The translations under genes were made by a program, and so were the position numbers. The notes under the pieces were generated by a model that was not told the DNA's origin, did no database searches, and saw only the letters and a list, made by a program, of their open reading frames with translations. 22,502 nucleotides of DNA, taken from REEB506 sp049317545. GTDB lineage: Bacteria > Pseudomonadota > Alphaproteobacteria > Caulobacterales > Aquidulcibacteraceae. Below, in pieces: positions 1 to 6,952 of the stretch (its first letter is position 1; the number at the start of each line of letters is the position of its first letter). The stretch spans positions 1-22,502 of the forward strand of contig JBMOIB010000040.1 of the NCBI GenBank assembly GCA_049317545.1. The letters are read 5' to 3'.

Positions 1-1031
1 CGCCCGCCGCCGAGAATGTCGCGGCCGCGGTTGTGGATCCATTCGGCGATGTCGTCGGCCATGACGCCAGCGATGATGCCCAGGAGCGAAACGGTGAAAG
101 GATTGAGGCTCATCGACGTCGCCTGGGCGCCGTCCTGGCCGGGCATGAAGGCGAAGCCCGCCAACGTTGCGTTGGCCACAATGTAGAAGGCGAGCGCCGT
201 CACCATGCCGAACACGAGGCGCACGATGATGACCACGAACGTCACCGGGAACCGATTGGCCACATAGGCCGGGAACAGGAACAGAATGCCGCCGAGCCCG
301 CCCATGAGGCAGACCAGAACGGTCGACAGGAACGTCGGGTGCATGCCGACGAGCGTCGCGCCGATGCCGAACAGGCTACCGCGCTCCAGCGCCACGGCTT
401 CGTTGCGGATGCGGTCGTAATTCTGGCCGAATTGAGCCTTGAGGCCGAGAACGGCGCGGTTGGCGTCCGCGACCTTGACGCCGGCCGTCTTCAAACCGGC
501 CTCGGCCTCGGCCGCCGCGTTTTCACGATCGGCGGCTTCGTCGTCGAGGGCCTGAAGCTTCTTGGCGGCGTCCTTCAAGGTCGCCACTTCGGCGCGATCG
601 GCAGGCGTCGCGCGCGGCTGCACGCCCAGCAATTCCAGGCGCTGAGAAAGGCCGACGGGATCGTAGGTCGAGGGCGGCGCAGCGGCGATGTTTGGGAAGC
701 GCGATTCGACTTGCGAGATGCGTTCTTCCAAAGCCGCGTTGGCGGCCTCGACCGAGGCGCGGGCTGCGTCGGCTTCGCGTTTGGCGGCGTCGAACTTGGC
801 CTGGGCTTCAACTGTCGCGCCGCGCTCGCCGCGCACGCTGTCCTCGATGCCGGCGATCTTGTCGTCGGTCTTGCGCAGGTCCGCGAGCGAGATGATGCCG
901 CCCGAGCTCGGATCGACCTGCACGAGATTGTGCTGGAACGACCGGGCGCTGAACAGGATCGCGTTGGCCCCCAGAGCGAACACCATGAGCAGGAGCAGGA
1001 AGGCTCCAGTCAACCACCGGTGGAACGACAT
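1..1031 (-). CDS. Membrane protein with coiled coil, C-terminus cut by window edge
   Basis: The frame opens with ATG at 1029-1031 and stays open to base 1, so about 343 residues are visible and the C-terminus is missing. The N-terminus reads MSFHRWLTGAFLLLLMVFAL, a single transmembrane or uncleaved signal segment. A polar region of roughly 170 residues, rich in Ala, Glu, Lys and Arg, follows and looks like a coiled coil. The part nearest the window edge holds at least three hydrophobic segments with glycine-rich turns (for example STVLVCLMGGLGGILFLF and FVVVIIVRLVFGMVTALAF). The likely topology is an inner-membrane protein with a large extracytoplasmic coiled coil. A GGGGAG ribosome site lies just upstream of the start. 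I do not recognise the family and no enzymatic motif is visible. The long plus-strand frame covering this region is an antisense artefact. Confidence 0.75.
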   Translation of the reverse strand, partial: MSFHRWLTGAFLLLLMVFALGANAILFSARSFQHNLVQVDPSSGGIISLADLRKTDDKIAGIEDSVRGERGATVEAQAKFDAAKREADAARASVEAANAALEERISQVESRFPNIAAAPPSTYDPVGLSQRLELLGVQPRATPADRAEVATLKDAAKKLQALDDEAADRENAAAEAEAGLKTAGVKVADANRAVLGLKAQFGQNYDRIRNEAVALERGSLFGIGATLVGMHPTFLSTVLVCLMGGLGGILFLFPAYVANRFPVTFVVIIVRLVFGMVTALAFYIVANATLAGFAFMPGQDGAQATSMSLNPFTVSLLGIIAGVMADDIAEWIHNRGRDILGGG

Positions 1032-1050
1032 GCCGATCTCCCCTGCGCCA

Positions 1051-1069
1051 GGCCGGGGCGCGCCCGGCC
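1051..1069 (-). promoter_or_regulatory. GC-rich hairpin in the leader of the coiled-coil membrane gene
   Basis: Two perfect 7-base arms (GGCCGGG and CCCGGCC) enclose a 5-base loop. The hairpin sits about 20 bases upstream of the ATG at 1031, immediately before the GGGGAG ribosome site in the minus-strand direction. No T tract follows on the minus strand, so an intrinsic terminator for the upstream acyl-CoA dehydrogenase is doubtful. It could be a leader structure or simply GC-rich chance pairing. Confidence 0.3.
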
Positions 1070-1184
1070 GTTTGAACGCGCCATCCCCGCGGCGCGCCCT
1101 TGTCTTAAGGCTTCCTTACCAGAACTTGAGGCGGAGCGGCGCCCTCTTCGCAGTCTGCGCGAACGAGCGCCGCGCGGCGGCCCT

Positions 1185-2513
1185 TCAGGCCGGCTTGCGC
1201 CGCGCCGCTTCGTGTTGCGCCTCCATCTCGGCGAACTCCCGCCGGCGCGGCCCCATATAGCCGAACAGGTGGCCGGCGACCTTGCGCATCTGGATTTCCT
1301 CCGAACCCTCGGTGATCCGGTAGCGGCGGTGGTGCCGGTAAATGTGCTCGAACGGCTTGTGGCGCGAATAGCCGATGCCGCCGTGAACCTGCATCGCACG
1401 ATCGGCGGCTTCGCAGCACAGGCGGTTCGCCCAGTAATTGCACATCGAGACTTTGTCGGAGAGCCGCTTTTCGACCTCGGGCTTGGGCATCTGGTCCATT
1501 TCCCAGGCGGTCTTCCAGATCAGCAGACGCAGCATTTCAGCCTGGGTGGCGAGTTCGACCAGCGGCCATTGGATCGCCTGGTTGCGCGCCAGCGCCTCGC
1601 CGAACGGTTTGCGCAGACGCGCGTACTTGACGCTCTCCTCGATGCAGAACACCGCCGCGCCGAGCGACGACGCCGCCTGGCGGATGCGGTTCTCGTGGAC
1701 GAAATGCTGCGCCAGCGAAAGACCGCCGCCCAAGGCGCCGAAAATCTCCGTTTCAGGCACCCAGACGTTCTTGAACGACACCCGCGGATGGTCCGTCGGC
1801 ATGTTGAACGTCCAAAGGTATTCTTCAATCTTCACGCCCGGATCATCGGCCGGCGCAAAGAAGCAGGTGATGCCGGCGGCGTCGCCGTCCGCGCCGCTAG
1901 TGCGCGCGAACACCATGCAATGGGTCGCGACGTGCATGCCGGTCGTCCACATCTTCTCGCCGTCGATCCGCCAGCCCTTGACGCCGTCGCGCGTCTCGGG
2001 GACGGCGCGCGTCTCCATGTGGGTGGCGTCGGAGCCATGGTCCGGCTCGGTGAGGCCGAAGGTGGCGATGAACTTGCCCTGGAAAATCTTCGGGATCAGC
2101 GTCTCTTTCTGCGCGTCGGTGCCGAAGTCGCGCAGCATCAGCACGATCGGCAAGTTGCCGACGATCGAGTGCTCGTTCTGCAGGTCGTTGTGCAGTCCAA
2201 GACCCTTTTTCGCCAGGTGTTCGCGGATCACGGCCATGCCCAAATTAGTGCCGTCTTTGCCGCCGAACGCCTTGGGCAAAGCGTAGCGATAATGGCCGGC
2301 GGCGTCGGCGCGGCGGCGCGCTTCGCGCAACAGGTCTTCCCACTCCTTGCGCGGCAGACCGCCGTGATCGAAGTCGGTGCGCGCCCATTCGCGGCGATGA
2401 TCGAAAAAGCGCTCGTTGTCGTCCTGCGCCTGGAGCGGCGCGATCTCGCGCGCGATGAAGGCGTCGAGCTCTTCCAGATAGGCCGCGAGGTCAGACGGAA
2501 TGCGGAAATCCAT
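1185..2513 (-). CDS. Acyl-CoA dehydrogenase family protein (442 aa)
   Basis: FAD-dependent alpha,beta-dehydrogenation of an acyl-CoA, the first step of beta-oxidation; cytoplasmic. The start is the ATG at 2511-2513 (MDFRIPSDLA), which has an AGAGGGG ribosome site upstream; the longer frame to 2612 has none. The family's middle-domain signature TFGLTEPDHGSDA is at about 151-163. The C-terminal domain carries QVHGGIGYSRHKPFEHIYRH and then ITEGSEEIQ, whose Glu402 sits where the catalytic base of the medium/short-chain enzymes lies. At 442 residues it is longer than the common 380-aa enzymes. The extra length lies in the N-terminal helical domain and in a charged tail after the FAD-contact region. 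The gene stands alone on the minus strand, away from the beta-oxidation cluster at 14603-22491. The substrate cannot be told from sequence; NCBI-style annotation would be plain acyl-CoA dehydrogenase. Confidence 0.93.
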   Translation of the reverse strand: MDFRIPSDLAAYLEELDAFIAREIAPLQAQDDNERFFDHRREWARTDFDHGGLPRKEWEDLLREARRRADAAGHYRYALPKAFGGKDGTNLGMAVIREHLAKKGLGLHNDLQNEHSIVGNLPIVLMLRDFGTDAQKETLIPKIFQGKFIATFGLTEPDHGSDATHMETRAVPETRDGVKGWRIDGEKMWTTGMHVATHCMVFARTSGADGDAAGITCFFAPADDPGVKIEEYLWTFNMPTDHPRVSFKNVWVPETEIFGALGGGLSLAQHFVHENRIRQAASSLGAAVFCIEESVKYARLRKPFGEALARNQAIQWPLVELATQAEMLRLLIWKTAWEMDQMPKPEVEKRLSDKVSMCNYWANRLCCEAADRAMQVHGGIGYSRHKPFEHIYRHHRRYRITEGSEEIQMRKVAGHLFGYMGPRRREFAEMEAQHEAARRKPA

Positions 2514-2633
2514 GGCGTTTTCCCCTCTCGATTGTCGTTTCGGAGGAGTATGCGCCGCCGCGCGGTAGGAATCGAGCGGCGCCGCTACGGCGCCTCGACG
2601 ATCGGTGCACACGCATTAGTGAACTTCGATCAG

Positions 2634-2655
2634 TGAATAACGGGAACTTTATTCA
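2634..2655. promoter_or_regulatory. AT-rich inverted repeat in divergent promoter region
   Basis: TGAATAA and TTATTCA are perfect 7-base arms separated by 8 bases. The element lies in the AT-rich middle of the 274-base region between two divergent genes, the acyl-CoA dehydrogenase (start 2513) and the secreted protein (start 2788). The dyad spacing would suit a dimeric repressor. It is called as a possible operator only; no regulator is identified. Confidence 0.35.
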
Positions 2656-2707
2656 ATATTCCGCTTGCCAAGCTCGCCACGCTAGTGCAGCATGAGAAGG
2701 TGTTAGA

Positions 2708-2721
2708 TGACGCAAGCGTCA
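2708..2721. promoter_or_regulatory. 14-bp palindrome TGACGC-AA-GCGTCA upstream of secreted protein gene
   Basis: Perfect 6-base arms flank a 2-base centre, 67 bases upstream of the ATG at 2788. The position and symmetry fit a transcription-factor site controlling the secreted protein or the divergent acyl-CoA dehydrogenase. Chance is possible in GC-rich DNA, although this stretch is less GC-rich than its surroundings. Confidence 0.35.
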
Positions 2722-2787
2722 ACTTTAGGCGCGCCGGTTTACCGCTGATGAGCGTGACCGTGATCTGTCTGTGACCAGGAGCCTGAC

Positions 2788-3126
2788 ATGAACCTGAAGC
2801 TCGTTTTCGCCGCCGCCGCCGGCTTCGCTCTGCTCTCCACCCCGGCCTTCGCCGCCGACCTGGGCGTCGTGAAGCTCGCTGCCCCGGTCCAAAAGACGGT
2901 CAAGGTCATCGCCGACAGCGCCGTTTACATCTGCAACGGCGACGCCTGCTCGGGCGCGGCGCAGAAGCCGCCGACCGTGCGCGGCTGCAAAGCGATCGCC
3001 AAGGAAGCCGGCGCCGTCGTCAGCTACACCTCGGACGGCAAGTCCCTGGCGGCAGACGATCTCGCCAAGTGCAACGCGGCCATCGAGGCCAAAGCGGCCG
3101 CCAGCGCGACCCTCGCCGCGAACTAA
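2788..3126 (+). CDS. Small secreted four-cysteine protein, resembles CC_3452 family
   Basis: A 112-residue protein with a clear Sec signal peptide: Lys4, a hydrophobic core to about residue 17, and the cleavage motif AFA before Ala23. The mature part of about 90 residues has four cysteines (49, 54, 67, 95), with the first two in ICNGDACSG; two disulfides are likely. The mature end is Ala-rich (AAIEAKAAASATLAAN). The layout resembles a small secreted family known from Caulobacter (CC_3452 family), recalled by motif rather than searched. Function is unknown and the location is probably periplasmic. The start is supported by CAGGAG seven bases upstream. The gene is monocistronic and is followed by a strong hairpin at 3153-3186. 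Confidence 0.82.
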   Translation: MNLKLVFAAAAGFALLSTPAFAADLGVVKLAAPVQKTVKVIADSAVYICNGDACSGAAQKPPTVRGCKAIAKEAGAVVSYTSDGKSLAADDLAKCNAAIEAKAAASATLAAN

Positions 3127-3152
3127 TTCGGGCGACGCCCGCCAATTTGAAC

Positions 3153-3186
3153 GCGCGGTCGCAGCCTCAGCTGCGGCCGCGTAGTT
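3153..3186 (+). terminator. Intrinsic terminator after the secreted protein gene
   Basis: GCGGTCGCAGC (3155-3165) pairs with GCTGCGGCCGC (3170-3180) around the loop CTCA. The 11-base stem contains one G-T wobble and can extend two pairs outward (C3154-G3181, G3153-T3182). TTTT follows at 3183-3186 on the plus strand. The stem overlaps the stop codon of the convergent lipoprotein gene (3167-3169). Confidence 0.65.
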
Positions 3187-3649
3187 TTGCGCCCTCGGCA
3201 GCGCCGGCGCAGCGGATCAAGGACAGCGTCGCTGCGATCGCGTCCTCCGCCGGATCGAGGGCCGCCGACACGCCGCCCGTTCGACGGTCGACGAACCGCC
3301 GCGCAACGACGCGCAAGCGCCCCTCCTCGGCGCCCTCGATAACCAACACGCCCTCGCCGCCCGCTCCCGAAACGCCGCCCGGCGCGTCGGGCAAGGCGAA
3401 ACGGATCGTGACGCGCGCGTCGCGATCAAGCGTGTAGCGGGGCCTTTCGAGCAGCACCTCCGCGCCGGACGGGGCCTCTAGCCTCACCGCATCGGCCTCG
3501 AAATGGGCGGTCACGCCCGCCTGGCAGGCGGCCTCGCTGCGCCCCCATGCGCCGGCCAACAAAGGCGGCGGCGATTTGGCGCCGCACCCTGTTGCAAGAA
3601 CAGCGCAGAGCGCGACGAGTGCGGGGACGATCCAACCATTTTCCCCAAT
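3167..3649 (-). CDS. Putative lipoprotein, uncertain start (possible frameshift)
   Basis: The frame encodes a hydrophobic segment IVPALVALCAVLATGC that ends in a lipobox-like cysteine, then about 135 residues of a secreted-type domain ending in SLIRCAGAAEGAKLRGRS. The second half has beta-strand-like alternation. I do not recognise the family. No ATG, GTG or TTG occurs in frame between this segment and the region overlapping the divergent gene at 3753. The start given here is an ATT codon at 3647-3649 and is a placeholder. The nearest ATG (3637-3639) is one frame off; one extra base just after it would give MVGIVPALVALCAVLATGC, a normal lipoprotein start. So either the sequence has a one-base deletion, or a non-standard start is used. 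The frame extending to 3991 is rejected because it overlaps the ExoD-family gene. Confidence 0.5.
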   Translation of the reverse strand: MGENGWIVPALVALCAVLATGCGAKSPPPLLAGAWGRSEAACQAGVTAHFEADAVRLEAPSGAEVLLERPRYTLDRDARVTIRFALPDAPGGVSGAGGEGVLVIEGAEEGRLRVVARRFVDRRTGGVSAALDPAEDAIAATLSLIRCAGAAEGAKLRGRS

Positions 3650-3752
3650 CTGGGACCACCGCCATTGACGGTCTAGACGGCGCTCCCCACCCTCATGAAT
3701 AGAACGAGATGCGCGCCCGTTTCGGTCCGCGCGCGCGCCATGAAATTGGGAA

Positions 3753-4427
3753 ATGGACGGCAGCTCAGTACCGGAAAAGCCCGCCCAAGAGCCCCCGCCC
3801 CACCGGAACGACCATCCGAGGGCGTCGACTCTTTTGGCTGAACTGGCGGAAGCGTTCCCAAACGAACGCGTCAGCGTAGGCGAGGTCCTCGACCGGCTGG
3901 ATGGCCGCGCATTTGGCTTGCTTTTGCTGCTGCTCGCCGCGCCCAATTGCATCCCCAACATTCCAGGCATTTCGACGATTTTCGGGGTCATGTTGTTGGC
4001 CCCCGCAATTCAAATGATACTCGGTCGCGCCAAGCCGTGGCTGCCGCGCAATGTGCGCGCCTGGTCATTCGAGCGCACGCATTTGCGGATGGCGATCAAT
4101 GGCGCTGTGCCGATCTTGAAACGGATCGAACGATTCGTGCAGCCGAACTGGTCGTGGGCCGTACGCCCGCCGTTCACGGCGCTTCTCGGCTTTCAGACGC
4201 TGTACCTCGCCTGCGTGCTGATCTTGCCGATTCCCTTGGGAAATTTCGGACCGGGCCTAGTGATTGCGGCCACAGCGCTTGCAGTTCTGCAAGAGGATGG
4301 CCGGCTTGCGCTCCTGACGCCGCTGATGACCATCGCGGCTTCGGCGGTGGCGTGGGTCGGCATCCAGATCGGTCTCGCCGCCGTCCAGAAAGGCTTTGAG
4401 CTCCTGACGGCGGCGCTGGGCTTCTAG
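3753..4427 (+). CDS. ExoD-family exopolysaccharide synthesis membrane protein
   Basis: A 224-residue integral membrane protein. The segment LLAELAEAFPNERVSVGEVLDRLDGRAFGLLLLLLAAPNCIPNIPGIS (residues 28-74) has the typical ExoD start: a short amphipathic domain followed by a hydrophobic helix with a Pro/Asn motif. Further hydrophobic segments lie at about 73-90, 142-162, 166-180 and 187-210. ExoD was first described in rhizobia as needed for exopolysaccharide production and alkali tolerance; its biochemical role is not established. The start at ATG 3753 has GGGAA close upstream; a TTG at residue 28 is a less likely alternative. The gene is divergent from the lipoprotein at 3167-3649 and convergent with the next lipoprotein, with only 7 bases between the two stop codons. 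Confidence 0.85.
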   Translation: MDGSSVPEKPAQEPPPHRNDHPRASTLLAELAEAFPNERVSVGEVLDRLDGRAFGLLLLLLAAPNCIPNIPGISTIFGVMLLAPAIQMILGRAKPWLPRNVRAWSFERTHLRMAINGAVPILKRIERFVQPNWSWAVRPPFTALLGFQTLYLACVLILPIPLGNFGPGLVIAATALAVLQEDGRLALLTPLMTIAASAVAWVGIQIGLAAVQKGFELLTAALGF

Positions 4428-4434
4428 CGCGACC

Positions 4435-5295
4435 TTAGCAGGAGCGGCGGCTGAGGGCGCCGATCGTGCTGCCGTCCGCAGCCTTGGCGGGTTCGGTTTT
4501 CCAGCATCCGCCGGTGGGGCCGGCGTCAGGCGCGCGCGAGAACAAAGGTTGCTGTTCGCCTTGCAGAACGTCGCGATCGCCGATCGGTTCGAAATAAGCG
4601 ACGGCGCCGCCGGCCGCCGGCGCGCCGCACTCCCACCGGCCGCCATCGCCGTCCAGGAAGCGAACGCTGACCTGACCGCCGTCGATCACGTAGGCGATGG
4701 TGACGCGGGCCGGCTTGGCCTGAACGCGTTGGGTGCAGGCGTCGATGGCGGGCAAGAGCTCGGGCAAAAGCGCCGACCATGACGGCACGGCGCCGGCAGC
4801 GCCGGCCGCGGCGCGGCGCCCACACCCTTCGTACGTGACGCCCTCGAAATAGACGCTCACCACATAGGGCAATTGCTGGCCTGGGGCGGCCTCGCACGAA
4901 CCGGCCTTGAGGATGATCGACAAAGGGCCCGTTTCGATCAGCGCACCGCCGGCGCGCACATCGCGCGGTCCCGGCAGGCCGCCCACGTCTTCAAGCCCGG
5001 TGCGAGAGAAATTCACCCAGTTCTCAAGGAGATCGAGACGCCAGTCCGGCTCCGCGCCGAACGCTTCGAACTCGCCCGAATAGAAGGCCTGCACATCGGC
5101 GGGCGCAGCCGCGCCAAGCTGGGCGGCCGTCGGACGGGCGGGCGGCTGGGCGGACGTCGCAGCGGGCGATTCAGGCTTGGCCTGTCCGGGCGCCACGGCT
5201 TTCTGGATCTGGTCGCAGCCGCTCGCAGCAAACGCCGCAGCGGCCAAGGTGAGGCTCGCGCACGCGCGAGCGAAGGAAACGGACATGGCGGCCAT
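4435..5295 (-). CDS. Lipoprotein with COG3650-like domain (286 aa)
   Basis: The start at ATG 5293-5295 is supported by GGGGGA about five bases upstream; a second ATG at 5284-5286 is possible. A lipoprotein signal ends at AASGC with Cys27. A Pro/Ala-rich linker of about 40 residues follows, then EFEAFGAEPDWRLDLLENW, which matches the 'FxAxGxEPxWxL' start of COG3650-type periplasmic domains. The C-terminal half repeats a similar theme (AYVIDGGQVSVRFLDGDGGRWECG) and carries several cysteines, which suggests disulfides. The likely place is the outer-membrane or inner-membrane periplasmic face. Function is unknown; some relatives are grouped with META/HslJ-like or lysozyme-inhibitor-like folds, which is weak evidence. 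The gene is divergent from the methyltransferase operon. Confidence 0.78.
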   Translation of the reverse strand: MAAMSVSFARACASLTLAAAAFAASGCDQIQKAVAPGQAKPESPAATSAQPPARPTAAQLGAAAPADVQAFYSGEFEAFGAEPDWRLDLLENWVNFSRTGLEDVGGLPGPRDVRAGGALIETGPLSIILKAGSCEAAPGQQLPYVVSVYFEGVTYEGCGRRAAAGAAGAVPSWSALLPELLPAIDACTQRVQAKPARVTIAYVIDGGQVSVRFLDGDGGRWECGAPAAGGAVAYFEPIGDRDVLQGEQQPLFSRAPDAGPTGGCWKTEPAKAADGSTIGALSRRSC

Positions 5296-5387
5296 GAAAT
5301 CCCCCGACACCCCTACCCTATACGCGCCTGCCGATCTGACCGGGACCAAACCCGCGACCATCGCGTGCGCGCTCTTCCTATCCCTTT

Positions 5388-5399
5388 TATCATACTTCG
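5388..5399 (+). promoter_or_regulatory. Possible -10 element of a leaderless start
   Basis: TATCAT (5388-5393) ends six bases before the ATG at 5400, which would place transcription initiation at or next to the start codon. No Shine-Dalgarno sequence lies in the 20 bases upstream. No good -35 hexamer is seen at the expected distance, so the promoter call is tentative. Confidence 0.35.
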
Positions 5400-6545
5400 A
5401 TGAAACGTGATTCCGGCGCCTCAGTTTTAGAGTTTTTCGCAGGCGGCGGTATGGCCCGCCTGGGGCTCGAGCCTGCTTTTGATGTTGGCTTCGCCAATGA
5501 CGTCGACCCGGTCAAGGCCGCGCACTACGAGAGGGTATTCGGCGCCGGAATTATGCGTTGCGCCGATGTTTGGTCGCTGACGCCGGCTGATCTGCCGCGA
5601 TCGGCTGCGCTGGCGTGGGCGTCTTTCCCCTGCCAGGACCTTTCGCTCGCCGGCGGACGCGGCGGCCTGGACGCGCCGCGCTCGGGCGCTTTCTGGGGGT
5701 TCTGGCGCCTGATGCAGGGCCTGGAACGCGACGGCCGGGCGCCGCCTGTCATCGCCCTTGAGAACGTCGTCGGCCTGCTGTCTTCGCGCCGCGGCGCAGA
5801 CTTCGATGCGCTGGCGACGGCGCTGGCCCAGGGCGGTTATTGGTTCGGGGCGCTGACCCTCGACGCCGCGGCCTTCACGCCGCAATCCCGGCCGCGCCTG
5901 TTCATCGTCGCCAGCCGCGCGCCGCCGCCGTCCCACTTGCTTGCGGGCGGACCGCCGGCGACGCGCGCCGGCGCGACGATCGCCGCACGCTTCTCAGCCT
6001 TGCCAGAGACCGTTCGTCGCCGCGCCGTTTGGTGGGCCGTACCTGCGCCGCCGCGCCGCAACACGATGCTCGCCGACGTCATCGACGCTTCACCTGCGGG
6101 CGTGTGCTGGAACGCGCCCGACAAGACCGCGCGTCTGCTCGCGCTTATGAGCCCTCGCCAGGCCGCCCAGGTCGATGCGAGACGCCGCGCGGGGGGACGC
6201 CACGTCGGCGCCTTGTTCCGCCGGATCCGGACCGAGAACGGCGCCAAGGTGCAGCGCGCCGAAGTGCGCTTCGACGGCCTCGCCGGATGCCTGCGCACGC
6301 CCGCCGGCGGCTCAAGCCGGCAGACGCTCCTGATTGTCGACGACGGCGCGGTGCGCTCGCGCCTGATCTCCCCGCGCGAAGCCGCACGCCTGATGGGCCT
6401 GCCGGACGATTACCCGCTGCCGGCCTCGCAGACGGCGGCGCTGCATCTTCTAGGCGACGGCGTGGCGTCTCCTGTGGTGCGCTGGCTCAGCGAACATCTT
6501 CTCGCCCCGCTCGCGGGCCTTGAACCGCGCCGCCGCGCCGCGTGA
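5400..6545 (+). CDS. DNA (cytosine-5-)-methyltransferase
   Basis: A 381-residue C5-cytosine methyltransferase that transfers methyl from S-adenosylmethionine to cytosine in DNA. Motif I is FFAGGGMARLGL (12-23), binding AdoMet. Motif IV is FPCQDLS with catalytic Cys78. Motif VI is ENVVGLL with Glu121. Motif VIII is QSRPRLF (162-168). Motif X is GDGVASPVVRWLSEHL (from about 352). The target recognition region lies between about 175 and 330. All catalytic motifs are present and in the usual order, so the enzyme should be active. The recognition site cannot be read from sequence. Upstream codons contain no alternative in-frame start, and the ATG lacks a ribosome site. The next gene is Vsr, the common partner of such enzymes; no restriction nuclease is nearby, so this is an orphan methyltransferase. 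Confidence 0.96.
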   Translation: MKRDSGASVLEFFAGGGMARLGLEPAFDVGFANDVDPVKAAHYERVFGAGIMRCADVWSLTPADLPRSAALAWASFPCQDLSLAGGRGGLDAPRSGAFWGFWRLMQGLERDGRAPPVIALENVVGLLSSRRGADFDALATALAQGGYWFGALTLDAAAFTPQSRPRLFIVASRAPPPSHLLAGGPPATRAGATIAARFSALPETVRRRAVWWAVPAPPRRNTMLADVIDASPAGVCWNAPDKTARLLALMSPRQAAQVDARRRAGGRHVGALFRRIRTENGAKVQRAEVRFDGLAGCLRTPAGGSSRQTLLIVDDGAVRSRLISPREAARLMGLPDDYPLPASQTAALHLLGDGVASPVVRWLSEHLLAPLAGLEPRRRAA

Positions 6546-6952
6546 GCGCTGACCGCTTCGATCCGGAAACGCGGTCGCGGACGATGCGGGCGGTCAAGCG
6601 GCGCGACACCACGCCCGAACGCGTCGTGCGTCGCCTGTGCTGGGCTTCCGGCGCGCGCTACCGGCTCGACGTCGCGCGCCTTCCCGGACGGCCCGACCTC
6701 GCCTTCCATGGGCGCCGCAAGGCGATCTTCGTCCACGGCTGCTTCTGGCACGGCCACGACTGCGCCCGCGGCGCCCGCAAGCCTCAGGCGAACGCCGCCT
6801 ACTGGTCGGCGAAAATCGACCGCAACCGGGCCCGCGACGAGAAAGCGCTGCGTGATTTGTCAGCAGTCGGATATTCCGTCCTCGTCGTTTGGGAGTGCGA
6901 GACCCGCGACGTCGCGGCGCTGGAGCCGCGCCTGAGGGCGTTCTTGGGATGA
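6542..6952 (+). CDS. vsr: Very short patch repair endonuclease Vsr
   Basis: A 136-residue endonuclease that nicks 5' of the T in T:G mismatches formed by deamination of 5-methylcytosine in the partner methylase site, starting very-short-patch repair. Residues known from the E. coli enzyme are all present: catalytic Asp in GRPD (Asp52), HGCFWHGHDC with His65, Cys67, His70, His72 and Cys74, and Cys119 in VVWECE. The N-terminal RSRTMRAVKRRDTTPE is the family's DNA-contacting arm. Length matches the family. It starts at GTG 6542, overlapping the methyltransferase stop in GTGA, so translation is probably coupled. Its own stop overlaps the next start in ATGA. Confidence 0.97.
   Translation: MSADRFDPETRSRTMRAVKRRDTTPERVVRRLCWASGARYRLDVARLPGRPDLAFHGRRKAIFVHGCFWHGHDCARGARKPQANAAYWSAKIDRNRARDEKALRDLSAVGYSVLVVWECETRDVAALEPRLRAFLG

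Noticed and set aside
33..2636. 867-residue plus-strand open frame
   Set aside because: It is antisense to the membrane protein and the acyl-CoA dehydrogenase, both with clear motifs and ribosome sites. Its His/Arg/Glu-rich composition is typical of GC-rich antisense frames.
3167..3991. Extended 274-residue version of the lipoprotein
   Set aside because: It would overlap 239 bases of the divergent ExoD-family gene and bury the lipoprotein signal in the middle of the protein.
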